Of a stretch of 64,000 bases of DNA, positions 17,457 to 26,537 are shown piece after piece. Location of the stretch: contig CAWGKV010000021.1 in the NCBI GenBank assembly GCA_963823165.1, positions 28,739 to 92,738 of the forward strand, in the 5' to 3' direction. Position numbers and translations under genes: made by a program. The stretch is from Roseiarcus sp963823165. GTDB taxonomy: Bacteria > Pseudomonadota > Alphaproteobacteria > Rhizobiales > Beijerinckiaceae. The notes under the pieces are model-generated. The model did not search any database, had not been told where the DNA came from, and saw only the letters and a list, made by a program, of their open reading frames with translations. Position 1 is the first letter of the stretch. The number at the start of each line of letters is the position of its first letter.

Positions 17457-18705
17457 GCCTCGTATCGGGCGCCATTACGGCGCCGTTGTCGTCGGCGGAG
17501 GGCAGGCCGGGCTGTCCGTAAGCTGTTGCCTCAGCCGCGCCGGCGTCGAGCATATTGTATTCGAGAAGAAGACGGCCATGCACAAGTGGCGCGATGAGCG
17601 GTGGGACAATTTCTGTCTGGTGACGCCGAACTGGCAGTGCCAGCTGCCGGGACACTCCTATCACGGGCCCGACCCGCACGGCTTCATGGTGAAGGAGGAA
17701 ATCGTCGAATATCTCGACGGCTTCGCACGCAAGGCGCAGGCGCCGCTACACGAGAACGTCGCGGTCCTCTCGGTCGAAAAGACAGGCGATCGGTTTGGCG
17801 TCGTGACCTCGGAGGGGCGATGCACAGCCGATGCGGTGTTTCTCGCAACCAGCCTTTATGGGAAGCCAAGTTTTCCGCGTGCGGCCGAGCGGATCCCTGA
17901 GTCGATCCTCCAGATCCATTCCGCCGGCTATCGCAATGCGGCGTCCTTGCCTCAAGGAGCCGTCGTCGTCGTCGGCTCAGGGCAATCGGGGGCCCAGATC
18001 GCCGAGGATCTGCATCTCGCAGGCCGCGAGGTCCATCTCGTCACGGGCGATTCCCCGCGCTGCGCGCGCTTCTATCGCGGCCGCGACGTCGTCGACTGGC
18101 TGTGGGACATCGGACATTACGACATCACCGTCGCGGACGAGGGCATGGGCCGCAAGCGTCACGAGACCAACCACTATCTCACCGGCCGCGATGGCGGCCG
18201 CGACATCGACTTGCGCGCCTTCGCGAGAGAGGGGATGACGCTCTACGGTCGTTTGCGGGCGGTCGAGAAGGGCCGAATGCGGTTCAACCCAGACCTCAGG
18301 AAGCATCTCGACGAAGCCGATCGCGTTTACAACGGGATAAACGCGCTGATCGATCGCTACATAGGAGAAAAGGGCATCGATGCGCCTCCGGGCGCGATCT
18401 ACTCACCCGTGTGGCAACCGCTACACGAACCAAGCGAACTCGACCTCGCGGGAGCAGGCGTTGGCGCTATCGTTTGGGCGACCGGGTTCGACCCTGACTG
18501 GTCCTATGTGCAAATGCCAATCTTCGACGGGACCGGATATCCCGTTCACCGCCGTGGCGTCACTCCGGAGTCGGGCGCCTATGTTCTCGGTCTTCCTTGG
18601 CTCTGGACCTGGGGCTCGGGACGTTTCCTGAGCGTCGGAAGAGATGCCGAGTTTCTGGTTCGCTACGAACTCGCGCGGCGCGACGGCGCGAAAGAAGCGG
18701 CGTAA
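17446..18705 (+). CDS. nitH: Nit1C flavin-dependent oxidoreductase, MSMEG_0569 family
   Basis: A 419-residue FAD/NAD(P)H monooxygenase-like enzyme. The N-terminal FAD Rossmann motif is AVVVGGGQAGLSVS and the second dinucleotide motif is VVVVGSGQSGAQIAEDL, the arrangement of group B flavin monooxygenases. It is the last gene of the Nit1C operon; its ATG lies inside the end of nitG. In cyanide-assimilating bacteria the homologue is among the genes induced with the nitrilase. A role in oxidising a substrate before nitrile hydrolysis is inferred, not shown. About 130 bp further on the next gene comes from the other strand. Confidence 0.88.
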   Translation: MHAEPRIGRHYGAVVVGGGQAGLSVSCCLSRAGVEHIVFEKKTAMHKWRDERWDNFCLVTPNWQCQLPGHSYHGPDPHGFMVKEEIVEYLDGFARKAQAPLHENVAVLSVEKTGDRFGVVTSEGRCTADAVFLATSLYGKPSFPRAAERIPESILQIHSAGYRNAASLPQGAVVVVGSGQSGAQIAEDLHLAGREVHLVTGDSPRCARFYRGRDVVDWLWDIGHYDITVADEGMGRKRHETNHYLTGRDGGRDIDLRAFAREGMTLYGRLRAVEKGRMRFNPDLRKHLDEADRVYNGINALIDRYIGEKGIDAPPGAIYSPVWQPLHEPSELDLAGAGVGAIVWATGFDPDWSYVQMPIFDGTGYPVHRRGVTPESGAYVLGLPWLWTWGSGRFLSVGRDAEFLVRYELARRDGAKEAA

Positions 18706-18834
18706 GGTCCCAATAATTAGATCAAGGTCTCTTCGGTTCGGCGAGCAAAGCTGGGTATGACCGCTATTTGCGCACTCGGGCCGTCTCGTATGGGACCGAA
18801 CCGACAATCGTTCCCAGGTTTGCGGCGACTGCCC

Positions 18835-19602
18835 TTACTGCGTCGCCCCCGCCGTCTCCGGCCGCACCACGCCGACGATCGGCCCGATCGGCCCCAGTTC
18901 GTCGTCGCGCTTGAGTTCGGGCGCATAGAGCGAGGAGACCGACCCGTCGAGGAAGAGGGCGTTGCGGCAGCCGAGCCCGTCGCGGAACAGGCGGGCGAAG
19001 GCGTCGAAGGTCACCGGCTCGTCGGCGATGGCGAACACGACCCCGCCCCCGTCCGAAACCCCGACGCCGTTGCGGACCTTCTCCGACGTGCCGTTCGGTT
19101 GGATTTTCGGATGGATCTTGCCGTCGACAATCAGCATCGGCCCCGACTGGGTGGCGTAGCGCGCGGGGGGCGGCGCGGCCAGGTAATGGCTGGTTTCGGT
19201 GACGCCCGCGGCGCCGTCGCCGATCCAGAACACGCCGTTCGGCTTCATGTGGAAATTGGTCGCCCCGCCGCGGGTGTCGGCGTCGTGCAATTTCTGACCC
19301 CTTTCCACGTAGAGTCCGACGGGCGACTGGTCTTCCTTGAACATGCCCGCGTTCATCGCGAACGCCAGTCGCTGGCCCCTGGCGCGCAAGTCGTCGGCGA
19401 GCGTGGCGAGCGAGCCGTACGGCCGGCCGCCGGCCCCTTTCCAGAAGAGACGGATATCTTCGTGGCGAGGATCGAAAGCGCAGACGGTGAATTTTGCCCC
19501 GTCGAAGTCTTTCGGGGCGCAGGCGGCGCTCGCCGGCGCGGCGAAACCGCAAGCGAGACCAAAGAGAACGGTCGGAAGGGCGAATCCGCTCGGCGGCGCC
19601 AC
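18835..19602 (-). CDS. phosphodiester glycosidase family protein (DUF2233/NAGPA-like)
   Basis: A 255-residue exported protein with an N-terminal signal peptide (FALPTVLFGLACGFAAPASA). The domain contains FAMNAGMFKEDQSPVGLYVE, GGATNFHMKPNGVFWIGD, SGPMLIVDGKI, and near the end NALFLDGSVSSLYAPEL. These blocks define the NAGPA/DUF2233 fold, which includes the enzyme that uncovers mannose-6-phosphate and bacterial exopolysaccharide-linked homologues. The native substrate here is unknown. The start is a GTG at 19602. It is convergent with nitH. Confidence 0.85.
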   Translation of the reverse strand: MAPPSGFALPTVLFGLACGFAAPASAACAPKDFDGAKFTVCAFDPRHEDIRLFWKGAGGRPYGSLATLADDLRARGQRLAFAMNAGMFKEDQSPVGLYVERGQKLHDADTRGGATNFHMKPNGVFWIGDGAAGVTETSHYLAAPPPARYATQSGPMLIVDGKIHPKIQPNGTSEKVRNGVGVSDGGGVVFAIADEPVTFDAFARLFRDGLGCRNALFLDGSVSSLYAPELKRDDELGPIGPIVGVVRPETAGATQ

Positions 19603-19837
19603 GGGCGTTCGATCCTTAAACCAGTCTGGGGCCGGGCCGCGCTCGCAGCCGACCGCCGAATCGCGGTGGTGTTCTAGGATAACGGCTCACGAGACGTCGC
19701 GCCATCCGCCGCGCCTCATTTGAGCGCGCCGCGACGCATGGGCGTGGATGATGGTCTCCGACCGGCCGGGTATTCCGCCGCCCGCCGAAGCAGAAGTCCA
19801 TCGGCGATCCATGCGAAATCGAGGGAGCATGCGAGGG

Positions 19838-21250
19838 TCACAGAACCTTGCCCGGGTTCATGATCCCGTTCGGGTCCAGCGCCGCCTTGATCTGGCGCAT
19901 CACCGCCAGCGCCGCAGGATCCTTCGTCCGGGCGAGCAGTTCGCGTTTCAGGCGTCCGATGCCGTGCTCGGCGGAGAACGAGCCGCCGAGGCGCGCGACG
20001 ATGGCGTGCACGACCTCGTTCATTCCGTCCCATCGCGCAAGGAAGCGGGCTTTGTCCGCCCCTACCGGCTGAGACACGTTGAAGTGGATGTTGCCGTCGC
20101 CGAGATGGCCGAAGGCGACGACGCGCGCTCCGGGCTCGAACGCTTCGACCGCCCGCGTCGCTTCGGCGATCAGTTCCGGCACGTCGCCGACCGCGACGGA
20201 AACGTCGTGCTTGATCGACGCGCCTTCGTGGATTTGCGCCTCGGGGATCGATTCACGCAACTTCCAGAACTCGCGCCGCTGGTCGAGCGAGGCGGCGATC
20301 GCCGCATCCTCGACCAGGCCTCTTTCGAAAGCGGTCTCGAGCGCCCCGGCGAGGGCGGCGTCGAGGCCGTCGGGAATTTGCGACGACGCCTCCATCAGCA
20401 CGCACCAGGCGTGCGGGCCCGCGAGCGGGGCTCGCGCGAGCCCTTGCTTCACCGCCATATCATAGGCCGTTCGGCCGATGAGCTCGAAGCTCGTGATCCC
20501 GCCTCCCAGCCGCTCGCGGGCGAGCGCGAGCAGCTCGAGCGCCTGCTCGGGGCTCTCGAGCCCGACGAAGGCGGTCGCGCGCGCCCGCGGATTGGCGAAG
20601 AGCCTCAGCGACGCGGCGGTCACGATCCCGAGCGTGCCCTCCGAGCCGACGAACAGGGCTTTGACGTCGTAGCCGGTGTTGTCCTTGCGCAGCTTGCTCA
20701 GCGCGTTGACGATCCGCCCGTCGGGCAGGACCGCTTCGACGCCGGTGACGAGATCGTGCGCGTTGCCGTAGGCGATGACCGTCACGCCGCCGGCGTTGGT
20801 CGACACGTTGCCGCCGATCGTACAGGTCCCCTCCGCCGCGAGCGACAGCGGAAACAGCCGGTCGGCCGCGGCTGCCGCGGCCTGCGCCTCGGCGAGCGTC
20901 ACGCCCGCCTCGCAGATCATCACCTCGGCGTGCGGGTCGACCTCCCGCACCCGCTTCAGCCTCTGGGTCGAGAGGATGATCTCATCGCCGCTTTCGTCCG
21001 GCGTCTGGCCGCCGACCAGGCCGGTATTGCCGCCCTGCGGCACGATCCCGATCCGCTTCTCGTTGCAGACCGCCGCCACCGCCGCGACCTCCGCGGTCGA
21101 GCCGGGACGAACGAGGGCGAGCGCCTTGCCCTGATAGAGGCCGCGCGGCTCGACGAGTGCGCCGGCTATGAGGGCGGGGTCGCTCAGCACGTTGTGCGAG
21201 CCGACAATTCTTGCCAAGGCGCCGAGCGCGGCGTCGCGATCTGAATTCAA
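19838..21250 (-). CDS. FAD-binding oxidoreductase, GlcD/D-2-hydroxyacid dehydrogenase type
   Basis: A 470-residue flavoprotein with a PCMH FAD-binding domain (PQGGNTGLVGGQTPD, then GTCTIGGNVSTNAGG, with FVGSEGTLGIVTAA) and a C-terminal FAD-oxidase domain that carries HLGDGNIHFN and the conserved SAEHGIGRLKRELL. This matches D-lactate, D-2-hydroxyglutarate and glycolate (GlcD) dehydrogenases; the exact hydroxy acid cannot be told. The TTG start at 21250 overlaps the stop of the upstream methyltransferase gene (TTGA), so it is probably translated by coupling; no nearby ATG is suitable. Confidence 0.87.
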   Translation of the reverse strand: MNSDRDAALGALARIVGSHNVLSDPALIAGALVEPRGLYQGKALALVRPGSTAEVAAVAAVCNEKRIGIVPQGGNTGLVGGQTPDESGDEIILSTQRLKRVREVDPHAEVMICEAGVTLAEAQAAAAAADRLFPLSLAAEGTCTIGGNVSTNAGGVTVIAYGNAHDLVTGVEAVLPDGRIVNALSKLRKDNTGYDVKALFVGSEGTLGIVTAASLRLFANPRARATAFVGLESPEQALELLALARERLGGGITSFELIGRTAYDMAVKQGLARAPLAGPHAWCVLMEASSQIPDGLDAALAGALETAFERGLVEDAAIAASLDQRREFWKLRESIPEAQIHEGASIKHDVSVAVGDVPELIAEATRAVEAFEPGARVVAFGHLGDGNIHFNVSQPVGADKARFLARWDGMNEVVHAIVARLGGSFSAEHGIGRLKRELLARTKDPAALAVMRQIKAALDPNGIMNPGKVL

Positions 21251-22524
21251 CCGAGAAGCCTCCGCGCGCGCGGCTTGCGCATGGGACGGCGAAAGACGGC
21301 GGCGATCTCGACATGGGGGGAAAAGCGGAACTGGTCAAGCGGCGCGACCGTCTCCAGGCGAAAGCCCCCCTCGATCATGAGGCGCGCGTCGCGGGCGAAG
21401 GTCGCTGCGTTGCACGAGACGGAAACGACGAGCGGCAGCGCGCTCGCGGCGAATTGGCGCGCCTGGGCCTCCGCTCCGGCGCGAGGCGGATCGAAGAGGG
21501 CGCCGTCGAAAGACGAAAGCTCGTCGGGGCGCAGGGGACGGCGCTCGAGGTCGCGCGTCACGGCGACGACTTTGCGCAAGGATCCGACCCCGGCCGCCCC
21601 CCGTTCGAGCGCGGCGATCGAGGCCGGGTGGGAATCGGCGGCGTAGACCTCGCGGCGCCTGGCGAGGCGAAGAGCGAAGGCGCCTGCGCCGCAGAAGAGG
21701 TCGGCGACCTTCTTCGCGTCCTTGAGCGCCGCTTCGGCGAACTCGGCGAGAAGCTCCTCGCCGGCCTCGGTCGCCTGCAGAAATCCCCCGGGCGGCAACG
21801 CGACGAGCGCCTCGCCGAAGGCGATCCGCGGCGGGCGGCGCTCGATCACGACCGCGCCGTGATTCGAGACCCGCGCAAGATCGAGCTGTTCGGCAGTTCG
21901 AACGATTTTCCGCGTCTCAGGCAATTCCAGCAGGCCGGAGCCGCGCAAGTCGACGTCGAGACCGGCGAGCGTCGCGGTCGCAAGGATGTCGAGCGGCTTG
22001 CCGAGGCCCCTGAGGTCGGCGGCGAGCGCCTGCGCCGCCGGAAGGGCGCGCGCCATCCCGGGCGCGAACAGGGGGCACCCGTCGATGGCGACGATCTCGT
22101 GCGACCGCGCCCGCATGAAGCCGACCTCGTCCGGCCTTCCATGTGGAAAGCGCGCGTGAAAAGTCGCCCGACGACGTCCCGCGCCATGCGCGTCGACCAG
22201 CGGCCCGACCTCGGCCTCGACGCGCGCCCGCTTCAGCGCCTCGACGACGAGGCCGTGCTTCCACGTGCGATAGAGGCCATCGGACATATGCTGGGCTGCG
22301 CAGCCTCCGCAATTCTCGAACCAGCAGCAGAAAGGCGCGGCCCGCTCGGGGCTTTGGTTCAGAACTTCGATCAGCTCGGCACGCCGCCCGGCGATCCGGA
22401 CATGCGCCCTTTCGCCCGGCAGAGCGCCCGGCACGGTTACGCCGTCGTCGGCGAGGCCGTCGCCGCGCGCGTCGAGGGCGACGATTGCAAGGTCTTCGAG
22501 GGTTTCAGCCACGGCGCGCGGCAA
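21247..22524 (-). CDS. class I RNA methyltransferase of the TrmA/RumA (RlmD-like) family
   Basis: A 425-residue SAM-dependent uracil-C5 methyltransferase acting on tRNA or 23S rRNA. An N-terminal iron-sulfur motif (CCWFENCGGCAAQH) is followed by a SAM-binding Rossmann domain (VADLFCGAGAFAL). DPPRAGAEAQ and VSVSCNAATFARD carry the catalytic cysteine. In alphaproteobacteria one such protein often replaces separate RlmC/RlmD enzymes, so the exact uridine is uncertain. It overlaps tlyA upstream by about 20 bp and the FAD oxidase downstream by 4 bp, forming a minus-strand operon. Confidence 0.88.
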   Translation of the reverse strand: MPRAVAETLEDLAIVALDARGDGLADDGVTVPGALPGERAHVRIAGRRAELIEVLNQSPERAAPFCCWFENCGGCAAQHMSDGLYRTWKHGLVVEALKRARVEAEVGPLVDAHGAGRRRATFHARFPHGRPDEVGFMRARSHEIVAIDGCPLFAPGMARALPAAQALAADLRGLGKPLDILATATLAGLDVDLRGSGLLELPETRKIVRTAEQLDLARVSNHGAVVIERRPPRIAFGEALVALPPGGFLQATEAGEELLAEFAEAALKDAKKVADLFCGAGAFALRLARRREVYAADSHPASIAALERGAAGVGSLRKVVAVTRDLERRPLRPDELSSFDGALFDPPRAGAEAQARQFAASALPLVVSVSCNAATFARDARLMIEGGFRLETVAPLDQFRFSPHVEIAAVFRRPMRKPRARRLLG

Positions 22525-23230
22525 TGACGAATTCCTTAGCCCCGCCGCCGCCGAGGATCGGCGAGGGGATCAGGCCGACAATCGTCCAGCCCTGCCTCAC
22601 GACGCACGCGCGCACGCTCGCGCAGGCGCGCTCCAGCGCCGCTTCGCTCTTGACCCTGCCTTTGACGATATCGACCCGGCCGAGCTCGAACTGCGGCTTG
22701 ACCAGGCTGACGAGCCACGCCCGGTCGGCCGCGAGTTTAAGCACGCTCGGCAGGACGAGCCACTGCGAAATGAAGCTCACGTCGATGACGATTGCGTCCG
22801 CCCGCTCGCCGAGACGCCCGGGCGTGAGCAAACGCGCGTCGAGGCCCTCGAGAGAAACGACGCGTTTGTCCGTAACGAGGCGCGGAGCGAACTGTCGGCG
22901 GCCGACGTCGACCGCAATGACCTTCGCCGCGCCGCGCGCCAAGAGCACGTCAGTGAATCCTCCGGTCGAGGCGCCGACGTCGAGGCACACGAGGCCCGAG
23001 GGATCGAGCGCGAACGCGTCGAGTGCGGCGGCGAGCTTGACCCCGCCGCGCGAAACCCACGGGTGCGGCGCCTCGGCCTCGATCGAGGCGTCATCGGCGA
23101 CCTCCTCGGACGCTTTCTTGAGCGCGACCCCGTTGATGCGGACCAGCCCCGCCGCGATCGCCGCCTGCGCCTGCGCGCGGCTCGGAAAAAGGCCGCGCCC
23201 GACGAGGGCGATATCGGCGCGCTTGCGCAT
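22505..23230 (-). CDS. tlyA: TlyA family rRNA 2'-O-methyltransferase (hemolysin A-like)
   Basis: A 241-residue protein with an N-terminal S4 RNA-binding domain (residues 1-60, RADIALVGRGLFPSRAQAQAAI...GLVRINGV) followed by an FtsJ-type SAM methyltransferase domain: CLDVGASTGGFTDVLLARG, IVIDVSFISQW, LVKPQFELGR. This is the standard TlyA layout. In mycobacteria TlyA methylates 16S and 23S rRNA; here it is probably a housekeeping modification enzyme. It is first in an overlapping operon with the TrmA-like gene. Confidence 0.9.
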   Translation of the reverse strand: MRKRADIALVGRGLFPSRAQAQAAIAAGLVRINGVALKKASEEVADDASIEAEAPHPWVSRGGVKLAAALDAFALDPSGLVCLDVGASTGGFTDVLLARGAAKVIAVDVGRRQFAPRLVTDKRVVSLEGLDARLLTPGRLGERADAIVIDVSFISQWLVLPSVLKLAADRAWLVSLVKPQFELGRVDIVKGRVKSEAALERACASVRACVVRQGWTIVGLIPSPILGGGGAKEFVIAARRG

Positions 23231-23528
23231 AAAGGTCTCAGGAGGTTCTAGCTTGGTCGCGCGGAGCTTCTAGCACTGCGCTGGGGCCCTCGTCACGCCC
23301 GACTGCGGCTATTGTCGCGAATGACGAAGTTTCCCACGAAGTCTGCGCACCGGGCCGCCGTCGATCTTGGCGTCATGGAGTCCATTGAGAAGTGGAACAT
23401 GCAACCGAACACGAAAGAAAGGCGTACGGCGCATCGGCTCCGGTCGACAAAAATGGGAATGGCGCTCCCTCCCGTTCCTTGTTTCCGAGGTCATCCAAAT
23501 ATAGGAAGGAGCCGCGGAGCGGAGCATA

Positions 23529-23768
23529 ATGACCAAAACGAAGGGGAAGAATCCCATCGACCTCAACCATCCGATCTCGGTCGGCGGCGACGTGCAGGCG
23601 TATTTCGACGGGCTCGGCATCTGGCTCACGTTCCCCAACCCTCTGAACGATGAGATGAGCCACGTCTGCCTCGACTCGAGCACCTTCGAGAAGCTCGTTC
23701 GCTTCGCCAAGGATCGCGTGGGCGGCGACTTCGCGGCCGCCGTGGGCAAGATCGGCAAAGAGGCTTGA
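23529..23768 (+). CDS. hypothetical protein (79 aa), conserved-looking
   Basis: A small soluble protein with a good ribosome site (AAGGAGCCGCGGAG) 10-20 bases before the ATG. The translation looks protein-like: HPISVGGDVQAYFDGLGIWL, then TFPNPLNDEMSHVCLDSSTF, then EKLVRFAKDRVGGDF. There is no signal peptide or membrane segment, and I do not recognise the family. It sits 233 bp upstream of sat on the same strand and may or may not belong to the sulfur block. Confidence 0.6.
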   Translation: MTKTKGKNPIDLNHPISVGGDVQAYFDGLGIWLTFPNPLNDEMSHVCLDSSTFEKLVRFAKDRVGGDFAAAVGKIGKEA

Positions 23769-24000
23769 CGGCTGCAACCAGCACTCGTGTCGGTTCGCTG
23801 TAACGCTGGCGCAATCCGTGCACAGTCCGGCGGAGGGATCAGCCGCGGAGGCCCTTTTCATCTTCGCAATTTCGAATATGATGATGTAAAGAGGGGAGCC
23901 ACCCGGCGACCTTCGGTCCGCCCGCTCAATCTGAATGAAGGGCCTTCTGACCGTGATCGGACCCGGGTCGGCCTACGGGTGCGCGAGGGAGGACGGATCA

Positions 24001-25209
24001 ATGGCGTTTCAAATCATCGAACCGCACGGCTCGACCGAGTTGCATGGGCTTTTTGTCGCCGATCCGCGCGAGAACGAACGGCTACAGCGGGAGGCCGAAG
24101 GTCTTGCCGCCGTCGTCGTGAGTTCCGCCGCGGCGGCCAATGCCGTCATGCTCGGCGGCGGCTATTTCAATCCCTTGACCGGATACATGAACAAGGCTGA
24201 TGCGCTCTCCGTCGCCCGCGACATGAAGACCGTGAGCGGCCTATTCTGGCCAGTTCCGGTGCTCAACCTCGTCGAGGACGCGTCGGGGCTCGCGCCGGGC
24301 CAGCGCGTCGCGCTGAGGGACCCGAACGTTTTGCACTTTCCGGTTCTCGCCGTCATGGACATCGAGGCGATCGAAAAGTTGTCCGACGAAGAGGCGGAGC
24401 TCATCCTCTACAAGGTTTTCCGCACTTCGGACCCGAAGCACCCGGGCGTCGCGGCGTTCGTCGCGCAGGGCCGAACGATTATTTCCGGCCCGATCAGGGT
24501 CTTGAACTTCAGCTATTTCCAGAGCGAGTTTCCCGACACTTTCCGCACCGCGGTCGAAATCCGCAACGAGATCGTCGAGCGCGGCTGGAGGGATGTTGTC
24601 GCCTTCCAGACCCGCAACCCGATGCACCGCGCCCACGAGGAACTGTGCCGGATGGCGATGGAGCGCCTGAAGGCCGACGGCCTCGTCATTCATATGCTGC
24701 TCGGCAAGCTGAAGGAGGGGGACATTCCAGCGCCGGTGCGCGACGCCGCGATCCGAAAAATGGTCGAAATCTACTTTCCGCCGAACTCGGCGATGGTCAC
24801 GGGCTATGGCTTCGACATGCTCTACGCGGGGCCGCGCGAGGCGCTGCTGCACGCCGTGTTCCGGCAGAACATGGGCGCGTCCACGCTGATCGTCGGGCGC
24901 GATCATGCGGGTGTCGGCGACTATTACGGGCCGTTCGACGCGCAGACGATCTTCGACGACATTCCGCCCGGCAGCCTCAAGATCGAGATCTTCCGCGCCG
25001 ACAACACCGCCTATTCGAAGAAGCTCGACAAGGTGGTGATGATGCGCGAGGCGCCCGGCCACACCAAGGACGATTTCATCGCGCTGTCGGGCACCAGGGT
25101 CCGCGAGATGCTCGGCCAGGGCGTCGCGCCCCCGCCCGAATTCTCGCGGGCGGAAGTCGCGCAGATTCTGATCGACTATTATCGGGGCCTCGAAAACCGG
25201 GCCGGGTGA
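24001..25209 (+). CDS. sat: sulfate adenylyltransferase (ATP sulfurylase)
   Basis: A 402-residue Sat-type ATP sulfurylase that interconverts ATP + sulfate and APS + PPi. The N-terminal PUA-like domain has LGGGYFNPLTGYMNKADA. The catalytic domain has FQTRNPMHRAHEELCRMA, the QxRNPxHxxH signature, and then VGRDHAGVGDYYG. The absence of a C-terminal APS kinase fits dissimilatory/energy-related sulfurylases, not the CysDN assimilatory type. With aprBA close downstream it most likely works in reverse, making ATP from APS during sulfite oxidation. The ATG at 24001 follows GGGAGGAC. An ATG 66 bp earlier is in frame but less well placed. Confidence 0.92.
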   Translation: MAFQIIEPHGSTELHGLFVADPRENERLQREAEGLAAVVVSSAAAANAVMLGGGYFNPLTGYMNKADALSVARDMKTVSGLFWPVPVLNLVEDASGLAPGQRVALRDPNVLHFPVLAVMDIEAIEKLSDEEAELILYKVFRTSDPKHPGVAAFVAQGRTIISGPIRVLNFSYFQSEFPDTFRTAVEIRNEIVERGWRDVVAFQTRNPMHRAHEELCRMAMERLKADGLVIHMLLGKLKEGDIPAPVRDAAIRKMVEIYFPPNSAMVTGYGFDMLYAGPREALLHAVFRQNMGASTLIVGRDHAGVGDYYGPFDAQTIFDDIPPGSLKIEIFRADNTAYSKKLDKVVMMREAPGHTKDDFIALSGTRVREMLGQGVAPPPEFSRAEVAQILIDYYRGLENRAG

Positions 25210-25332
25210 CATGTTGCCTGCTGACGCCGCCGGGCGCTTGTGAGGTAACGCGCTCCCTGTTCCATAAGAGGGGCGGGAGGCCCGTCCTCGCCTCCGCCTC
25301 GCCCGCTCCCTTTCTCTTGCGAGAGACCCGCA

Positions 25333-25845
25333 GTGACGGCAAAAACCCATCGCTATTACGTCCGCTCCCCCGACGGGCGCTCCGCGTTCGGATTTGACGC
25401 GGAGAATGTCGCGAACGCAGTCTCTCTCGAACATGGGCTCGGCGCCGCCGTCGTCGACACGCTCGCTCAGGCCTACATGCCGATGCTGCAGGAGGTGCGG
25501 CTCGTCGACGGTAAGCCCTCTCTCGTGCTCGCGCCTGTCGGAGGCTGGGACACCGGTCAATTCGGCCTCGACCGCGACCTCATCGAAGCAGTCAAGCGCG
25601 GGCGGGTCGAGATCGTTCACGCCTTTCTCGAAAAGGGCGCTTCGCCGAACGCGCGCGACGACAAGGGCGGCGCCGCGCTGCACTGGGCAGCCGCCCGCGG
25701 CGAGCCAAAAGTGGCCGAACTGCTGGTCGCGCGCGGCGCCGACATCGACGCGCGGGACGGCTCCGGCAGAATCCCGCGCGAAGTCGCGGAAATCCGGGGC
25801 AAGGCCGAAGTCGCCGCGCTCCTCGGCAACCTCGGCGCTCCGTAA
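25333..25845 (+). CDS. ankyrin-repeat protein in the sat-apr block
   Basis: A 170-residue protein. Residues 1-85 are an unrecognised N-terminal domain (HRYYVRSPDGRSAFGFDAEN...). Residues ~86-165 form two to three ankyrin repeats: DLIEAVKRGRVEIVHAFLEK, GGAALHWAAARGEPKVAELL, GADIDARDGSGRIPREVAEI. Ankyrin repeats bind other proteins, so it may be a partner, scaffold or assembly factor for Sat or APS reductase, but this is only inferred from position between sat and aprB. The GTG start at 25333 has a weak ribosome site (GCGAGAG). No signal peptide is seen, so it is cytoplasmic. Confidence 0.78.
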   Translation: MTAKTHRYYVRSPDGRSAFGFDAENVANAVSLEHGLGAAVVDTLAQAYMPMLQEVRLVDGKPSLVLAPVGGWDTGQFGLDRDLIEAVKRGRVEIVHAFLEKGASPNARDDKGGAALHWAAARGEPKVAELLVARGADIDARDGSGRIPREVAEIRGKAEVAALLGNLGAP

Positions 25846-25898
25846 GGAGCACCAAAGAGGCGCCTCGGGCGCGACATGAGGTCGCGGCGATTTACATA

Positions 25899-25926
25899 TT
25901 GTCATATTCAACAGTCATGATATAAG
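25899..25926 (+). promoter_or_regulatory. candidate sigma-70 promoter for aprBA
   Basis: TTGTCA at 25899-25904 and TATAAG at 25921-25926 are separated by 16 bases, inside a clearly AT-richer patch than the neighbouring genes. aprB starts 96 bases downstream, so the leader would be about 90 nt. It suggests aprBA can be transcribed independently of sat. Confidence 0.55.
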
Positions 25927-26022
25927 CTGGAGCGGCGCCTTTGGCGAGGGAGCGGCGGACCAGTCGGCGCCTTGTCACGCGAGCGCCTCGTAACTGGTCA
26001 AGTCCTTGAGGGAGGTTTTTAA

Positions 26023-26451
26023 ATGCCGACATTCGTCCACACGGAGAAGTGTGACGGCTGCAAGGGAGGTCAGGTCACCGCGTGCATGTACATTTGCCCA
26101 AACGACCTGATGAAGCTCGATGTGACCCGCATGAAGGCGTTCAATCAGGAGCCGGATCAGTGCTGGGAGTGCCAGTGCTGCGTGAAGGCCTGCCCGCAGC
26201 AGGCGATCGAGGTCCGCTCGTTTGCGGACTGGGTGCCGATGGGCGGGGCGGCGATTCCGCTGCGCACCGACAACGCCATCATGTGGACGATCAAGTTCCG
26301 CGACGGCGAGGTCAAGCGCTTCAAATTCCCCGTCCGCACGACCCCAGTCGGCTCGATCGATCCCTACGGCAATAAGCCGCAGGCCGGCGACCTCGCCGAC
26401 CATCGCTTCTTCACCGAGGAAGGCAAGCAGCTGCCGCGTCCCGCCCAATAA
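26023..26451 (+). CDS. aprB: adenylylsulfate (APS) reductase beta subunit
   Basis: A 142-residue iron-sulfur subunit. Two [4Fe-4S] binding groups are visible: KCDGCKGGQVTACMYICP near the N-terminus and CWECQCCVKACPQQAIEV around residues 46-62. The C-terminal half (residues 70-142) is the tail that wraps the alpha subunit in known structures. AprB passes electrons between AprA's FAD and a membrane or soluble partner. The ATG at 26023 follows GGGAGG. aprA begins 86 bp after its stop. No qmoABC or aprM is seen in the window, so the electron partner is missing here. Confidence 0.95.
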   Translation: MPTFVHTEKCDGCKGGQVTACMYICPNDLMKLDVTRMKAFNQEPDQCWECQCCVKACPQQAIEVRSFADWVPMGGAAIPLRTDNAIMWTIKFRDGEVKRFKFPVRTTPVGSIDPYGNKPQAGDLADHRFFTEEGKQLPRPAQ

Positions 26452-26537
26452 GGCGACCGCGTTCGACACTGTCACTTTCACTTTGTTCGACGCGTGGGCC
26501 GGGCCGCGTTCGCCTGGAGTCGCGTCAAGGAGCTAAA

